From Anastatus disparis (Eukaryota > Arthropoda > Insecta > Hymenoptera > Eupelmidae), in contig JAFFSR010000366.1 of assembly GCA_017163975.1 (NCBI GenBank), forward strand, positions 186,001 through 250,000: a DNA stretch of 64,000 nucleotides, written 5' to 3'. The translations under genes were made by a program, and so were the position numbers. Positions 1 to 11,516 of the stretch are shown piece after piece. Positions within the stretch are counted from its first letter, which is position 1. The number at the start of each line of letters is the position of its first letter. The notes under the pieces are model-generated. The model was not told where the DNA came from, made no database searches, and saw only the letters and a list, made by a program, of their open reading frames with translations.

Positions 1-335
1 AACCCATAAATCATAAACCCATAAACCATAAACCCACAAACCCATAATCCTATAAACCATAAGCCCATAAACCATAGACCCATAAACCATAAACCCATGA
101 ACGATAAACGCATAAACCATAAACCCATAAACCATAAACTTATAAATTATAAACCTATAAACCATAAACCTATAAACCATAGACCCATTAACCATAAACC
201 TAAAAACCATAGACACATAAATCATAAACTCATAAACCTTAAACCCATAAACCTTAAACCTATTAACCATAAACCTATAAACCTTAAACCCAGAAACCGT
301 AAACCTATAATCCATAAACCCATAAACCAATAACC
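1..335. repeat. 15-bp minisatellite (ATAAACCATAAACCC)n
   Basis: Degenerate tandem array whose basic unit is ATAAACC followed by ATAAACCC, about 22 units, cut by the window start. It is open in one frame (Ile-Asn-His-Lys-Pro repeats) only because the unit is 15 bp without a stop. It is not the insect telomere repeat TTAGG. No transcription signal seen. Confidence 0.9.
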
Positions 336-1130
336 CATAAATGATCATAATTATATGCTGTAAAGAATTATGATCAACAGTAATTAGTGATCATAATAGT
401 ATGATCATAATAAATTGTATTGAAGAATATGTTTTTAAAACATTTAGTACAGTGAATTATTATCATACTGCAGTAATGATTATAATCATATCAGATATTC
501 CTATGCGATCACGATCATTATCTCATATCATTGTTAAAAGTCAATTATTATAATACTACGAAATAATTATAATTTTACTATAATCCTTGCTATAATCAGA
601 TTATAATTGATTACCATCTAATTATAATTGAATATAGTATAATATTATAATTATGATTATAATTTATTTTTGTAAGGGGAAGTTTTTAAGAATAAAAAAA
701 CCTACTGTTTTAGTGATTTCGCGATTATTGTTGTCAATCAGTTATTGAAAAAAGATAAAAATCCATCAAAAATAGCCATTTCTTGTATACCAATTATTTA
801 TTGCGGAAATAATTTTCTAAATATTTTTATACTTTTAAAAGAAAGCCTTCATGAATACAAACAAAAAGAAAGGTTATAACAGCAAATTGGTTAATTTATT
901 GCTGAGATATTCCCTATTATTTATCCCAACACGCATAATGTTAATAGCAATGATTTTTTTTAGGTCAACATATTGAGTTGCATAAGGGCTCAAGCTCTTC
1001 GCGAAGGTTTGAATTTTTATATTCCATTAAGAGCAAATTAGAAAATTGAATTGCTATTAATTAGATTTTTAGAAATGCGACTCTTTAGTATTAAAACTAA
1101 AATAATAGTAACCTACAAATGATAACGTCA
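336..1130. other. AT-rich stretch with TGATCATAAT motifs, no gene
   Basis: From 341 to about 660 the motif TGATCATAAT or its reverse complement recurs irregularly, so this may be the eroded flank of another short-unit array. From 660 to 1130 I see nothing recognisable: no ORF of note and no RNA gene. Confidence 0.5.
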
Positions 1131-1136
1131 AGCGGG

Positions 1137-1593
1137 GGGTCTGGTGCAGATGCTTATATTCGCGCGTCAGGAAAGTTAACAAATGATCCCGTTCCAATAA
1201 AATTCGTAAAAATTAACCGTATCTCCGTAAATAATGGACCAGTTGTGATGTTTTTTTTTAATCTGGGTTACCTTAAAAAATTCTGAATATTGGTGCAAAT
1301 ATTTTTTAATAGGGTGTATTTAAATTAAAACAACTGTACCTAATACGGACACCTTAAACGCAAGTGATTGTTGTGGCTCACTGAAGCAATATTTTTAGAC
1401 GCCTAACATCTCATTTTAAAGCTAAAAGATAAAACTTTAAAATGAGATACCATGAGTTTCATAACGATTAATATTTACGAAATGCGCGTCGATTGACGTA
1501 AATATTGTAAATAAACTTACCTTATTATTCCTCGTAATTATAACATTTGGAACCTGGAGACTAGTTTAATTAAAAATTTTTATTGATTCTATA
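1137..1593 (+). repeat. Repeat R, copy 1, first part
   Basis: Dispersed repeat starting near TCTGGTGCAGATGC. The same sequence occurs at 11517-11908 (same strand) and on the minus strand at 18249-18775. Copy 1 is interrupted by two transposons and continues at 3445-3597 and 5616 to about 5690. No coding capacity. With the minus-strand copy at 7080-7207 plus 18249-18775 it forms the two arms of an old fold-back. Confidence 0.8.
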
Positions 1594-1614
1594 TTGCCGC
1601 GCAAAAAAAATTAC

Positions 1615-2034
1615 CATCGCCGAGACATCGCAAATACTTTCGCCGAAGCATCGCCGATGCTTTAGCCGAACTATCACCAATACATCGCAGATACTTTGTG
1701 CGAAATATTGCAAATACTTTCGGCGAACCATCGCCGATAAATCGCAGATACTTTGTGCGAAACATCGCAAATACTTTCGGCGAACCATCGCGTATCCATC
1801 GCCGGGCTATGTCCATATCTCCGCGAAATATTATATTATTTTGCCGATATTTCTCCACGGGGCTAATCCCAGATATCGCCCATATATTGCGCATACATCG
1901 CAAAATTTTTAAATTTTACATTTTTTTACTAATTTCCCCGATGTATCGGCGATGGTTCGCCGATGCATTGGCGATGGTTCGCCGATGGATTGGCGATGCT
2001 TCGCCGATGGATTAGCGATGGTTCCCCGATGTAT
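1615..2034. repeat. Subterminal CATCGCCGA motif cluster of EnSpm-1
   Basis: About twenty copies of CATCGCC-type motifs (plus strand, 1615-1812) followed by GGCGATGGTTCGCCGATG-type motifs (1937-2034). Arrays of short motifs inside both ends are characteristic of EnSpm elements, where they bind the accessory transposon protein. The right end has only a short remnant (3393-3425) next to a TA microsatellite. Confidence 0.7.
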
Positions 2035-2262
2035 ATATTAAGTTTCAAAAATAATTTTAACATTTTCCTAAATATGATAAACAATAATTTTATTTATGGA
2101 ATTCAGATTGAATTGAAAAACTATTTTTTTTGCAAAACAATTATTTTTTTATTTTTGTATACATTTTTTTACATTGTAATAATAAATTAAATAATAAATT
2201 AAAGTATATAGTTTGATATAATAATAATGAAATTATAATTAGTATCGGTTCTATCATTTTAG

Positions 2263-3241
2263 AACGATAAAATTAAAATTTTATTTGCCTTATTATTCTT
2301 TGCCTATTTTAAATGATTTTTTACCGAGTGTATATTTTGAGCATTATAAACTAATATTGTCATCTATATACATTTTATGTAAGAACACAGTGACAAGTGA
2401 TATGGTGAATTTAGCTGATACGTTATTGACAGAATTTGTATCAAGATTTGAAGAGCTTTATGGGCTTGAAAATATGACATGTAATTTACACCACATGAGA
2501 CATTTACCAGAGGTGGTAAAACGTTGTGGGCCTTTATGGACTATGTCATGTTTTCCTTATGAAGATTTGAATAGAAAGTTGAAAATTCTTGTCCATAGCA
2601 GCAATTCACCTCAATTACAAATATGCAAAGGAGTATCAATGTACATAAACCTAGCAACATTAAGAAACGAATTGTGTGAACCAAACAGCTTTGCTGTAAA
2701 ATTTTGTGATAAAATTTTTTCGAAAATAACAAAAGGAAATTATATATTTATTTCTAATTCAATGTATATTGTGGAAACATTGTTTTCGAAGCAAAATTTT
2801 TTAAACAAAGTTTCTTCAATTTTACCTGATTATATTGAGCGTAAAATGTACATTTTTAAAAAACTGTTCAAAAACAATGTACTTTTTTCATCCACATTAT
2901 GCAAGGAAATAAAAAGTAAATCTTCTTGCGTTAAATATACATCGGATAAAAAAAATTGTATAGGAGAGGTTCAATTCTTTACTAAAGTTTATTGTGATTG
3001 TATTGGTGATTGTAACTGTCAACCAAAGTATTGCGCAGTAATAAAAAGATTTGTAACTTTCAATCCTTATGCAATAACTATTGGTCAAAGTGTCTTAGAC
3101 TTTGTGCATCAAATTCGAAGTGAAGGAGAAATTAATCTAATTAAAATAAATTTATTACAATGCGTTTGTTTTTATGTAAAAAATATTCATACTAATATTA
3201 TTTATGTCATAGAACCTGTAAATACAGTAGAAAAAGAGTAA
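2263..3241 (+). CDS. Last exon of EnSpm-like transposase (DUF4218-type region)
   Basis: Open from a plausible 3' splice site (polypyrimidine tract then CATTTTAG, exon from 2263) to a stop at 3239-3241. The reading frame has no ATG near its 5' end, which fits an internal exon boundary better than a separate gene. Visible motifs are YYSLPIL (5' end), NLHHMRHLPEVVKRCGPLWT and SCFPYEDLNRKL, which are the signature of the C-terminal region found with tnp2-type transposases of plant CACTA and animal EnSpm elements. A Cys-rich stretch (CDCIGDCNCQPKYC) follows. The catalytic tnp2 domain is absent. The frame is intact over about 325 codons, so decay is recent or the exon is under some constraint. Confidence 0.75.
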
Positions 3242-3362
3242 ATATTCTATAAAAAAAATGTGAAAATATTTTTATTAATTTCTTCCTTTATGTTTATAAA
3301 CAATAGAGAAACATTTATTTAAGAAAAGACACATTTATGCAAATATACTGAAAATATTATTT

Positions 3363-3393
3363 TGGGAACTTTATATATATATATATATATATC
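3363..3393. repeat. (TA)n microsatellite inside EnSpm-1
   Basis: Short TA run directly inside the right subterminal motifs of the element. Confidence 0.8.
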
Positions 3394-3444
3394 GGCGAAC
3401 CATCGCCAATGCATCGGCGATGGTAATTTTTTTTGCGCGGGTTG

Positions 3445-3597
3445 TAATTGATTCTTATAATTTATTTATAATTTCAATAAATGAAAAGATAGTTATTAAT
3501 AATTGCAAATGTTTTAAAAGTAATAATAAAAATTGTTATCTCGATTTTTTTTACATTTCTTTGTTTTTCATGCAATGAAATTGTTTCATCATTAAAT
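3445..3597 (+). repeat. Repeat R, copy 1, second part
   Basis: Continues the R sequence after EnSpm-1. It matches minus-strand 18249-18315 and minus-strand 7090-7207. Confidence 0.8.
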
Positions 3598-3659
3598 CTC
3601 CCAAGCGGAAATAATCTGCCGTTAATAACTAATAATAATTATATACAACGAAAAATAAT

Positions 3660-4180
3660 TTAAAAAAAAAGTTATTATTTTTTATTATTTGTTATAAAAG
3701 TGTAGATTTTGGACTGTAATAACTGTTTATAATAGTTATTAATAATTATTTTACATTTATAACAGTTGATAAAAGTTATTATCAGTTATTATTTTTTATT
3801 ATCTTTTTCAGCATGGTAAGTATATGCATAAAGTAAACCGTAAGTAAAAATTATTATCGGTTATTATTTTTTTTTTCTTTTTCAATCTAAGAGTTACTAA
3901 TAATTATTTTCTATTTATAAAAGTTAATAGAAGTTATTATTAGTTATTATTTTTTATCATTTTTTCGGTATGGAAGGTATACATATAAAGCAAACGTTGA
4001 ATAAAAGTTATTATCAGTTATTATTTTTTTTATCGTTTTTGGTATGGAAGGTATATATACATATAAAGCCAACGTTAAATAAAAGTTATTAATATTATTT
4101 TTAGTAATTTTTATTAATTTTTTTATTAATTTTTTGAATTTTAAAGGTGTTCACTTGAAGGAAACGATAAAAAAAAGTTA
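3660..4180. repeat. Subterminal TTATTAGTTATTATTTTTTA repeats of EnSpm-2
   Basis: Five or six degenerate units of about 60-90 bp, each ending with a piece such as GGTATGGAAGGTATACATATAAAG. Similar AT-rich units lie at the other end (5380-5590). Confidence 0.6.
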
Positions 4181-4409
4181 TAATTATTTTTTCATTAGAT
4201 TTTAAAAATTGTTAAAAATTGTTTTTGATTATTGAAAGTAAGTAGATAGGTAAGGATATAATTGATTCAAAAAGAATTTTCATTTTTATTTTTACATAAA
4301 AACTTTTATATAAAAATATAAGTCTTATTTTACAATTATAAAAGAAGTTTTATTTTGTATTTACAATCTCAACGCTAACATATAATACGATTTACTTATC
4401 AAATCTTAA

Positions 4410-5369
4410 TTAATGCAGCGACCAAGAGCACCTTTTAAAAATTGAGCTTAAATAATAATCATCATTACATTTTGTTATTATACAAGGCCGGTGTAGCATG
4501 GTATACTTAAGACATTGAATTTCGCCATGAAAGAGTGAACATTTTTTTAAATTTATGACTTCTTTCACATCAGTGTCATTAACAAATGAAACCGGTACAA
4601 GTTTTAATAATTTAAAGAAAATATAAACATCACAGTTATCGTCGTATTTAATCAAATATATAGAACTAATGATTCCGAATCTACTATCTTTCGTTTGAAA
4701 AATAGAATCATTAGTTTTTTTCCCTTTTGAATAATAACAAGATGTGTATCTACAACTTTGATATATAATCTTATTGTATTTTTTACATTCAGTAATTTTA
4801 TTAATATTTATAAAGAAACGAAGGCACGAAATTTCTTTTTTGGTTAGAATGTGACGTTTTGCACATCCTACTAGTGTACAATCACCTATTTTTACTACTT
4901 CCTTTAATCTTTTACTGTTCAGTTGATCAACAAAATCTTTCGTTTCTTGAGAAATAAAGCTTTCCGTTTCTAATTGTGGAATTTGTTGATAAGTTAATAG
5001 TCTAATAACTATTTCTTTAGCGATGTGGTAATTTACTTTTCTTCATTTCAAGTAAATTTTTATTATGGCTTTCGAAGGGAAAAGTATTGCTTGCCCATAG
5101 TGGTCCCCAATTCTCGACAGTATCAGTTAAATGTAACAGTAAATGTACATTGTAGTACATATACTTATCTCCGAAAAATATACCAAAATAAAAAACAAAT
5201 TCTATTAATAAAATTTTTGAAATCTTTAGTTCATGTGGTGATATGCTATCTTGTAGAAGAGTATTTAAAGCTGAGATAAACATTGCAAGATGATTTAGAT
5301 ATTTTCTAGGTAGAAGCCCTTTTAGGCTTGGTAAAGCACCGAATAAAATCCAAATGAGCCAATCAGAAG
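4410..5369 (-). pseudogene. Last exon of EnSpm-like transposase, one frameshift
   Basis: Read on the minus strand from a good 3' splice site (TTTTTTATCAG, exon from 5369) to the stop at 4410-4412. Motifs in order are DWLIWILFGALPSLKG, YNVHLLLHLTDTVENWGPLW and NTFPFESHNKNLL, the same region as in EnSpm-1 but only distantly similar. A single frameshift near 5030, just after the FPFES block, moves the frame; after it the sequence stays open for about 205 codons to the stop. No catalytic tnp2 domain is present. The exon structure matches EnSpm-1: both elements have lost everything upstream of this exon. Confidence 0.7.
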
Positions 5370-5615
5370 CTGATAAAAAATAATAAAAAATAAAAACTAA
5401 TAATAACTTTTATTCTAGGTTTGGTTTAGCGTATGATTTCCAAATTGAAAAAGCTAATATAAAATAATAAAAAATAATAAGAAATTAAAACAAAAAATAA
5501 AAAATAATAACTATTTTAAACTTTTATTACATTCTAAAATCTAGACATTTTAAATTGTTAATATCAGTTATTATTTTTTATCATTTTTTATTTCAGAATG
5601 TGATTTCCGCCTGGG

Positions 5616-7079
5616 CTATTTTTATTTTCTTTCTAAAATTATACTACTAAGATTTTCATGTGAGAAAAATTTTTAAAATAACACGGAAGAAATTGATAAA
5701 CATAGGGTAATTAGAAAATTTGAATTTGTATTTGAATAAACATTGAATTCAGCAACAGTTTCTCATATATTAGGTAGATTAAACCCTGGTAGAAATTTGA
5801 ACATTAAAAATGGTGTAAACAACAATTTATGACCATTGTCAATAGTAATATTTTGTCATGTCAATATTGGCGAATAAATGGCAATTTTTTGCTGAATCTG
5901 CAGAGCTCAAATTTTTTGGTATATTGGTTAGCATCTTATAGGCAAAAAATGCTAATATAAAAATGTTGTTCAAAATTTTTGTATTTAGCCAAAAAAATAC
6001 GCATTTTAAGTAAACGGAGAGAAAAAATCAGTAACAGCTATCTAAAAATTAGGTAAACTGTGGACAACTTTTTTTGACTAGTTATATAACTTTTTAGTAA
6101 TGAGTCCTTAATTTTTCAGATCATAGGTAAAATCATAACCTCACTTTTGCCACGTGGCGAGAAAATATAGATTAGTATTTATTCACATTCCTTCGTCAAT
6201 GTTTATTTTTATTGGAATTTATAAAAATAAAAATAATATTAAATTTTATTAAAATAAAAATATGAAACGTAGTACGAAACGAGTATAAAAATATCGTTTT
6301 TTAAAATAATAAATGGAAAATTTTATTAATCGTTTGAAAATAACCTCTAACAATCCGATCGCAACTGAAAATATACGCGCGAATATATTAACAAAAGTGA
6401 TTCTATTAATGATTAATGATAACTTTCAAGAAAAAACCTTAAATGATTCTTAATAGTAATCAATTAGAGCACAATTTGATAGACTCTACTGTTAACTATC
6501 TATATTCAAATAATAGTGGATCAGACTCAACATTTTATTAGCATTTTTTAGCACTATGAAGGTTGAAAAAAACGTTTCATATTAGTTCAAATAATGGCCA
6601 TAAAACATTCCCATTTTCTGCTCTTCACTTTGAAGAAATGGCCATAAAATGGTAGAAAAAGCGTTTCATTTTCTACCAGGGAAGTTATCGTTTCTAGCAA
6701 TATTCGATTTAAAATCTGTATACATGTTTAATTTTTATTGTAAGTAATTATTAATATTCCTTTCTATTTTATCAGAAAAACTTTTTGCTATCAATAATGA
6801 CAAATATTTTGCAAGTAATAAAAAAAATCGTTTTTAAATCTTTGAAATTTTTTCTTCTCCATGCGAAAACATTGTTTTGTTATTAAAGATATCGAATATA
6901 AAAAATAAAAGTTTATTTTCATAAAAATAGAAATTTACTAATATAAATTTACTATATTTTATAATGAAATGAAAAAAAATAATAGTTCCAATTTTAATAG
7001 TTCCAATTAAAAAAAAATTTTCATATCACATTTTTCTATAATGTTTAGGAAATATTTCTTATATAAAAATTTAAGTAGT
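5616..7079. other. End of R copy 1 and the spacer of the old R fold-back
   Basis: 5616 to about 5690 still aligns with the R copy on the minus strand (6990-7110). The rest is AT-rich spacer with no gene and contains the fold-back at 5784-6681. Between 6682 and 7079 I see only AT-rich sequence. Confidence 0.5.
5784..6681. mobile_element. CCCTGGTAGAAAT-ended fold-back element, long form
   Basis: Begins CCCTGGTAGAAATTTGAACA and ends TTTTCTACCAGGG, with AA on both sides. Its first 35 bp match the first 35 bp of the 156-bp element at 44306-44461 (CATTAAAAATGGTGT motif), so these are long and short members of one family. No transposase. Confidence 0.6.
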
Positions 7080-7207
7080 TTAATTATAGAAAGAAAATGA
7101 AAATATATCTAATGATGAAACAAGTTTATTGCATGACAAACAAAGGAATGTAAACAAAATCAAGATAACAATTTTTATTGTTACTTCTAAAATATTTGTA
7201 ATTATTA
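7080..7207 (-). repeat. Repeat R, copy 2, distal part
   Basis: Reverse complement of 3490-3597 plus 5616 to about 5660. It ends at the start of the satellite. Its last 27 bp (AATATTTGTAATTATTAATA...) recur in diverged form at the other border of the satellite (18253-18279), which resembles a long target duplication. Confidence 0.7.
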
Positions 7208-10200
7208 ATAACCATCTAAAAATAAGCAAAAGGAAAGTACTTTTCTCCCGCTTATTTTTAGATCGATTAATGTTGGCAAGCGTAAAGAACATTTCGCCTT
7301 GTAAATTCGAAAAATAAAGTACGCTTTGCCTGCTTAATTTAAGAAAAACTTCATGGAAGAAAAGTACTTTTCTCCCGCTTATTTTAGGATAAATTGATAT
7401 TAACGGGTGGAAAGAACTTTTCACCCTCTAAATTCGTAAGAAAAAAGTACGTTTTTGCCGCTTAATTTAAGAGAATTCGAATTTGCGGGAAAAAAGTACT
7501 TTACACCCGCTTATTTTTGGAGCAATTAATGTTGGTAGGCGTAAAGAACTTTTTTTTCTCTGAATTCGCGAAAAAAAATAACGTTATACTTGTTTAATTT
7601 AAGAGAAATGGATTTCACGGGAGCAAAGTACTTTCCTCCTGCTTATTTTTATAAAAATTAATATAAGCAGGAGTAAAGAACTTTTCGTCCTCCGAATTCA
7701 TAAGAAAAAAGAACGTTTTTACCACTTCATATAAGAGGAATTGAATTTGCAAGAAAAAAGTACTTTTCTCCCGCTTATTTTTAAAGAAATTGATATTAGC
7801 GGGGGTGAAGAACTTTTCACCCTCTAAATTAGTAAAAAAAAGTACGTTTTCTTCGCTTTATCTAAAAGAAATTGAATTCGCGGGAGAAAAGTACTTTTTC
7901 TCGCTTAATTTTAGAGAAATTAATATTAGCGAGCGTAAAGCACTTTTCGCCCTCTGAATTTGGAAAAAAAGTACGCTTCTTCCACTTAACATAAGAGAAA
8001 TTAAATTCGCGGTAGAAAAGTACCTTTTTACCCGCTTATTTTTACAGCAATTCATGTTAGTGGGCGTAAAGAACTTTTCTTCCTCTGAATTCGCAATTAA
8101 AAATAATGTTTTTCTTGCTTAATTTAAAAAAATTGGATTTCGCGGGAGAAAAGTACTTTTCTCCTGCTTACATTTAGAGAAATTAACATAAGTGGGGGTA
8201 AAAAACTTTTCGCCTTCTGAATTAGCAAGAAAAAAGTAAGTTTTTCCCGCTTGATTTAAGAGAATTCGAATTTTTGGGAGAAAAATACTTTTCGCCCGCT
8301 CTTTTTTAGAGCAATTAATGTTGGTGGGCGTAAAGAACTTTTCTTCCACTGAATTCGCAGAAAAAATAACGATTTTCTTGCTTAATATAAGAGAAATGGA
8401 TTTCGTGGGAGAAAGTACTTTTCTACTGCTTATTTTTAGAGGAATTAATATGAGCGGGGGTAAAGAACTTTTTGTCCTCTAAATTAGTAAAAAAAAATAC
8501 GCTTTTCCTGATACATCTAAGAGAAATTAAATTTGCGGGAAAAAAGTACCTTTCTCCCGCTTATTTTTAGAGAAATTAATTTTAGCGGCGGTAAAGAACT
8601 TTTCACCCTCTGAATTAGTAAGAAAAAAGTACGTTTTTTTGCTTTATCTAAGAGAAATTGAATTTGCGAGAAAAAGTATTTTTTCTCGCTCATTGTTAGA
8701 GAAATTAATTTCAGCGGGGGTAAAGAACTTTTCGTCCTCTGAATCAGTAAGAAAAAAGTACGTTTTTCCCGCTTTATTTAGGAAGATTCGAATTTGTGGG
8801 AGAAAAGTACTTTTCACCCGCTTATTTTTAGAGCAATTAATATTAGCGGGGGTAAAGACTTTTTTTTTCTCTGAATTAATTAAAAAAGTACGTTTTTCCC
8901 GCTCCACCTAAGAGAAATTGAATTTGCGGGAGAAAAGTACTTTTCATCCGATTATTTTAAGAGCAATTAATGTTGGTGGGCGTAAAGAACTTTTCTTTCT
9001 CTGAATTCTCAAGAAAAATAACGTTTCTCTTGCTTAATTTAAGAGAAATGGATTTCACGGGAGAAAAGTACTTTTCTCCTACTTTTTTTCAGACAAATTA
9101 ATATAAGCGGGGGTAAAGACCTTTTCGTCCTCTAAATTTGAAAAAAAAGTACGCTTCTTCCGCTTAACTTAAAAGAAATTGAATTTGCGGGAGATCAGTA
9201 CATTTCTTCTGCTTTTTTTTTGAGAAATTAACATTAGCGGGGGTACAGAACTATTTGCCTTCTCAATTAGTAAGAAAAAAGTACGTTTTTCTCGCTTAGT
9301 TTAAGAGAATTTGAATTTTTGGGAGAAAAGTACTTTTCACGCGCTCTTTTCTAGAGCAATTAATGTTGGTGGGCGTAAAGAACTTTTCTTCTTCTGAATT
9401 CGCAAAAAAATAACGATTTTCTTGCTTAATTTCAGAGAAATTGATTTCGTCGGAGAAAAGTACTTTTCTCCTGCTTATTTTTAGAGAAATTGATATTAGC
9501 GGGGGTAAAGAACTTTTCGTCCTCTGAATTAGTAAGAAAAAAGTACGTTTTTCCCGCTTGATCTGAGAGGATTTGAATTTGCGGGGGAAAAGTACTTTTC
9601 ACCCGCTTATTTGAGAGCAATGAATATTAGCGTGGGTGAAGAACTTTTCGTCCTCTGAATTAGTAAAAAAAGTACGTTTTTCCCGCTTCACCTAAGAGAA
9701 ATTGAATTTGCGGGAGAAAAGTACTTTTTTTCGCTCATTTATAGAGTAATTAAATTAGGCGGGGGTAAAGAACTTTTCGTCCGCTGAATTAGTAAGAAAA
9801 AAGTACGTTTTTCCCGCTCAATTTAAGAGGATTCGAATTTGGGGGAGAAAAGTACTTTTTGCCCGCTTATTTTTAGAGCAATTAATATTATTGGGGGTAA
9901 AGAACTTTTCGTCCTCTGAATTAGTTAAAAAAGTATGTTTTTTCCGCTCCACCTAAGAGAAATTAAATTTGCTTGAGAAAATTACTTTTCTCCCGCTTAT
10001 TTTTAGAGAAATAATTATTAGTGGGGGTAAAGGATTTTCCGCCCTCTGAATTAGTAAAATTAAAAGTACGTTTTTTCCGCTTTATCTAAGAGAAATTGAA
10101 TTTGCGGGAGAAAAGTACTTTTTCTTGCTTATTTTTAGAGGAATTAATATGAGCGGGCGAAAAGAACCTTCCGCTCTCTGAATTGGGAAAAAGTACGCTG

Positions 10201-10603
10201 CTTCCGCTTAACTTAAAAGAAATTGGATTTGCGGGAGGAAAGTACTTCTTATCCGCTTATTTTTAGTGTCTTTGATGTTGGCGGACGTAAAGAATTTTTC
10301 GCCCCGTGAATTCGCAAGAAGAAAGTACGCTTTTTCCACGTAATTTAAGAAAAATGGATTTCGTGGGAGATAAGTACTTTTCTACTGTTTATTTTTTGAG
10401 AAATTAACATCAGCGGGGGTAATGAATATTTCGCCCTCTGAATTAATAAAAAAAAAGTACGTTTTTTCCGCTTAATTTAAGAGAATTTGAATTTCCGGGA
10501 GAAAAGTACTTTCACCCGCTTTTTTTTAGAGCAATTAATGTTGGAGGGCGTAAAGATCTTTTCTTTCTTTGAATTTGCAAAAAAATAACGTTTTCCTTGC
10601 TTA
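7208..10603 (+). repeat. About 132-bp satellite array, forward orientation
   Basis: Roughly 26 degenerate units. Each unit contains a 26-bp perfect or near-perfect palindrome centred on GAGAAAAGTACTTTTCTC and bounded by GCGG/CCGC, then TTATTTTTAGAGAAATTAAT, then a second imperfect palindrome GGGGTAAAGAACTTTTCGCC, then GTAAGAAAAAAGTACGTTTT, then TTTAAGAGAAATTGAATTTGC. Unit sequence diversity is high, so the array is old. The many short ORFs here only follow the repeat. Confidence 0.9.
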
Positions 10604-10969
10604 TGGAGTCTCATATGCTAGCTATAGTTTGCTATAGTTTGTTGTTCATAAAAATCAAAAGTTTAAAAAATTCTTCAATATTTTGAAAAACATTAATTTA
10701 TACCTGGAAAAAAATCTCTGAAAATTTTTAGTTAGTTTTATCGACTGATTTTATTATTTATGCTCACTTAATGTTTATCTTTTTACTACTATGAGATACA
10801 AAACACGCGAACTTCGAGTGAGCACATATAAAAAAATTAGTTGATAAGACTACTTGAAAATTTGCAGAAATTTTTTTCTAGGTATGAATTAATTTTTATT
10901 AAAATTTTGAAGAGTTCTTTAAACTTTTAATTTTTATGAACAACAAACTATAACTGACATATGAGACTC
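10604..10969. mobile_element. Fold-back MITE, ends GGAGTCTCATATG
   Basis: Inverted repeats GGAGTCTCATATG...CATATGAGACTCC with arms of about 130 bp and further inner pairing (CAAACTATA, AAAAATTTT stretches). TA lies on both sides, inside a satellite unit that is otherwise continuous (CTTGCTTA / TAAATTTAAG), so it inserted into the array. Confidence 0.75.
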
Positions 10970-11440
10970 CTAAATTTAAGAAAAATGGATTTCGTGGGAG
11001 AAAAGTACTTTTCTCCTGCTTATTTTTCGAGAAATTAACATTAGCGGAGGTAACGAACTTTTCGTCCTCTGAATTAGTAAAAAAAGTACGTTTTTCCCGC
11101 TACATCTAAGAGAAATTGAATTTGCAGGAGAAAGGTACTTTTCCTCGCTTATTTTTAGAGAAATCAATATTGGCGGGCGTAAAGAACTTTTCGCCCTGTA
11201 AATTGGGAAAAAAAGTACGCTTCTTCCGCTTCATCTCAGAGAAATTGAATTTGCGGGAGAAAAGTACTTTTTCTCGCTTATTTTTAGAGAAATTAATATT
11301 AGCGGGCGTAATGAACTTTTCGCCCTCTGAATTCGGAAAAAAAGTACGCTTCTTCCGCTTAACTTAAGAGAAATTGAATTTGCGGGAGAAAAATACTTTT
11401 CTTCCGCTTATTTTTAGAGTCATTGATGTTGGCGGACGTA
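10970..11440 (+). repeat. 132-bp satellite, forward orientation, continued
   Basis: About three and a half units, same phase as the array before the MITE. It stops abruptly at GGCGGACGTA near 11440. Confidence 0.9.
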
Positions 11441-11516
11441 TCATTCTTATGTATAAATCCCATTGAAATTCCAATTGGATTTTTTAAACATCTGGCCCTC
11501 ATGGAATATTACATGT
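11441..11516. repeat. Left part of the central GGAAGCTTCC-type block
   Basis: AATTCCAATTGGATTTTT followed by CCTCATGGAATATTACATG. Both match the complement of the right edge of the block at 11911-12535, so the R copy in between was inserted into, or joined to, this block. Confidence 0.5.

Larger units (their letters stand above)
1597..3441 (+). mobile_element. EnSpm/CACTA-like DNA transposon, non-autonomous (EnSpm-1)
   Basis: Ends are 25-bp inverted repeats beginning CCGCGCAAAAAAAATTACC (1597 rightward, 3440 leftward; the right end has one extra G at 3441). A 3-bp target duplication TTG lies at 1594-1596 and 3442-3444. The minus-strand R copy near 18310-18325 is the empty site, with a single ATG at that point. 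Subterminal regions carry clustered motifs of the type TTCGCCGATGGAT in both orientations (1615-1812, 1937-2034, 3393-3425). The only coding part is the last transposase exon (2263-3241), so mobilisation would need a transposase from elsewhere. Confidence 0.85.
3600..5615 (-). mobile_element. Second EnSpm/CACTA-like transposon (EnSpm-2), non-autonomous
   Basis: Terminal inverted repeats CCCAAGCGGAAAT (3600-3612) and the complement of CCCAGGCGGAAAT (5603-5615). A 2-bp duplication CT lies at 3598-3599 and 5616-5617. The R copy on the minus strand at 7080-7130 is continuous across this point, which gives the empty site. Long subterminal stretches are filled with the motif GTTATTATTTTTTATCATTTTT (3660-4180 and, inverted or degenerate, 5380-5590). 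The coding part is only the last transposase exon on the minus strand. Its ends and exon differ clearly from EnSpm-1, so it is a different family of the same superfamily. Confidence 0.8.

Noticed and set aside
97..333. 78-codon ORF in the minisatellite
   Set aside because: Pure translation of a 15-bp unit; no other coding sign.
1..335. Telomeric repeat
   Set aside because: Unit does not match TTAGG or related telomere units and is internally degenerate.
7208..11440. CRISPR-like array
   Set aside because: Units are contiguous, 132 bp, degenerate and without unique spacers; the context is eukaryotic.
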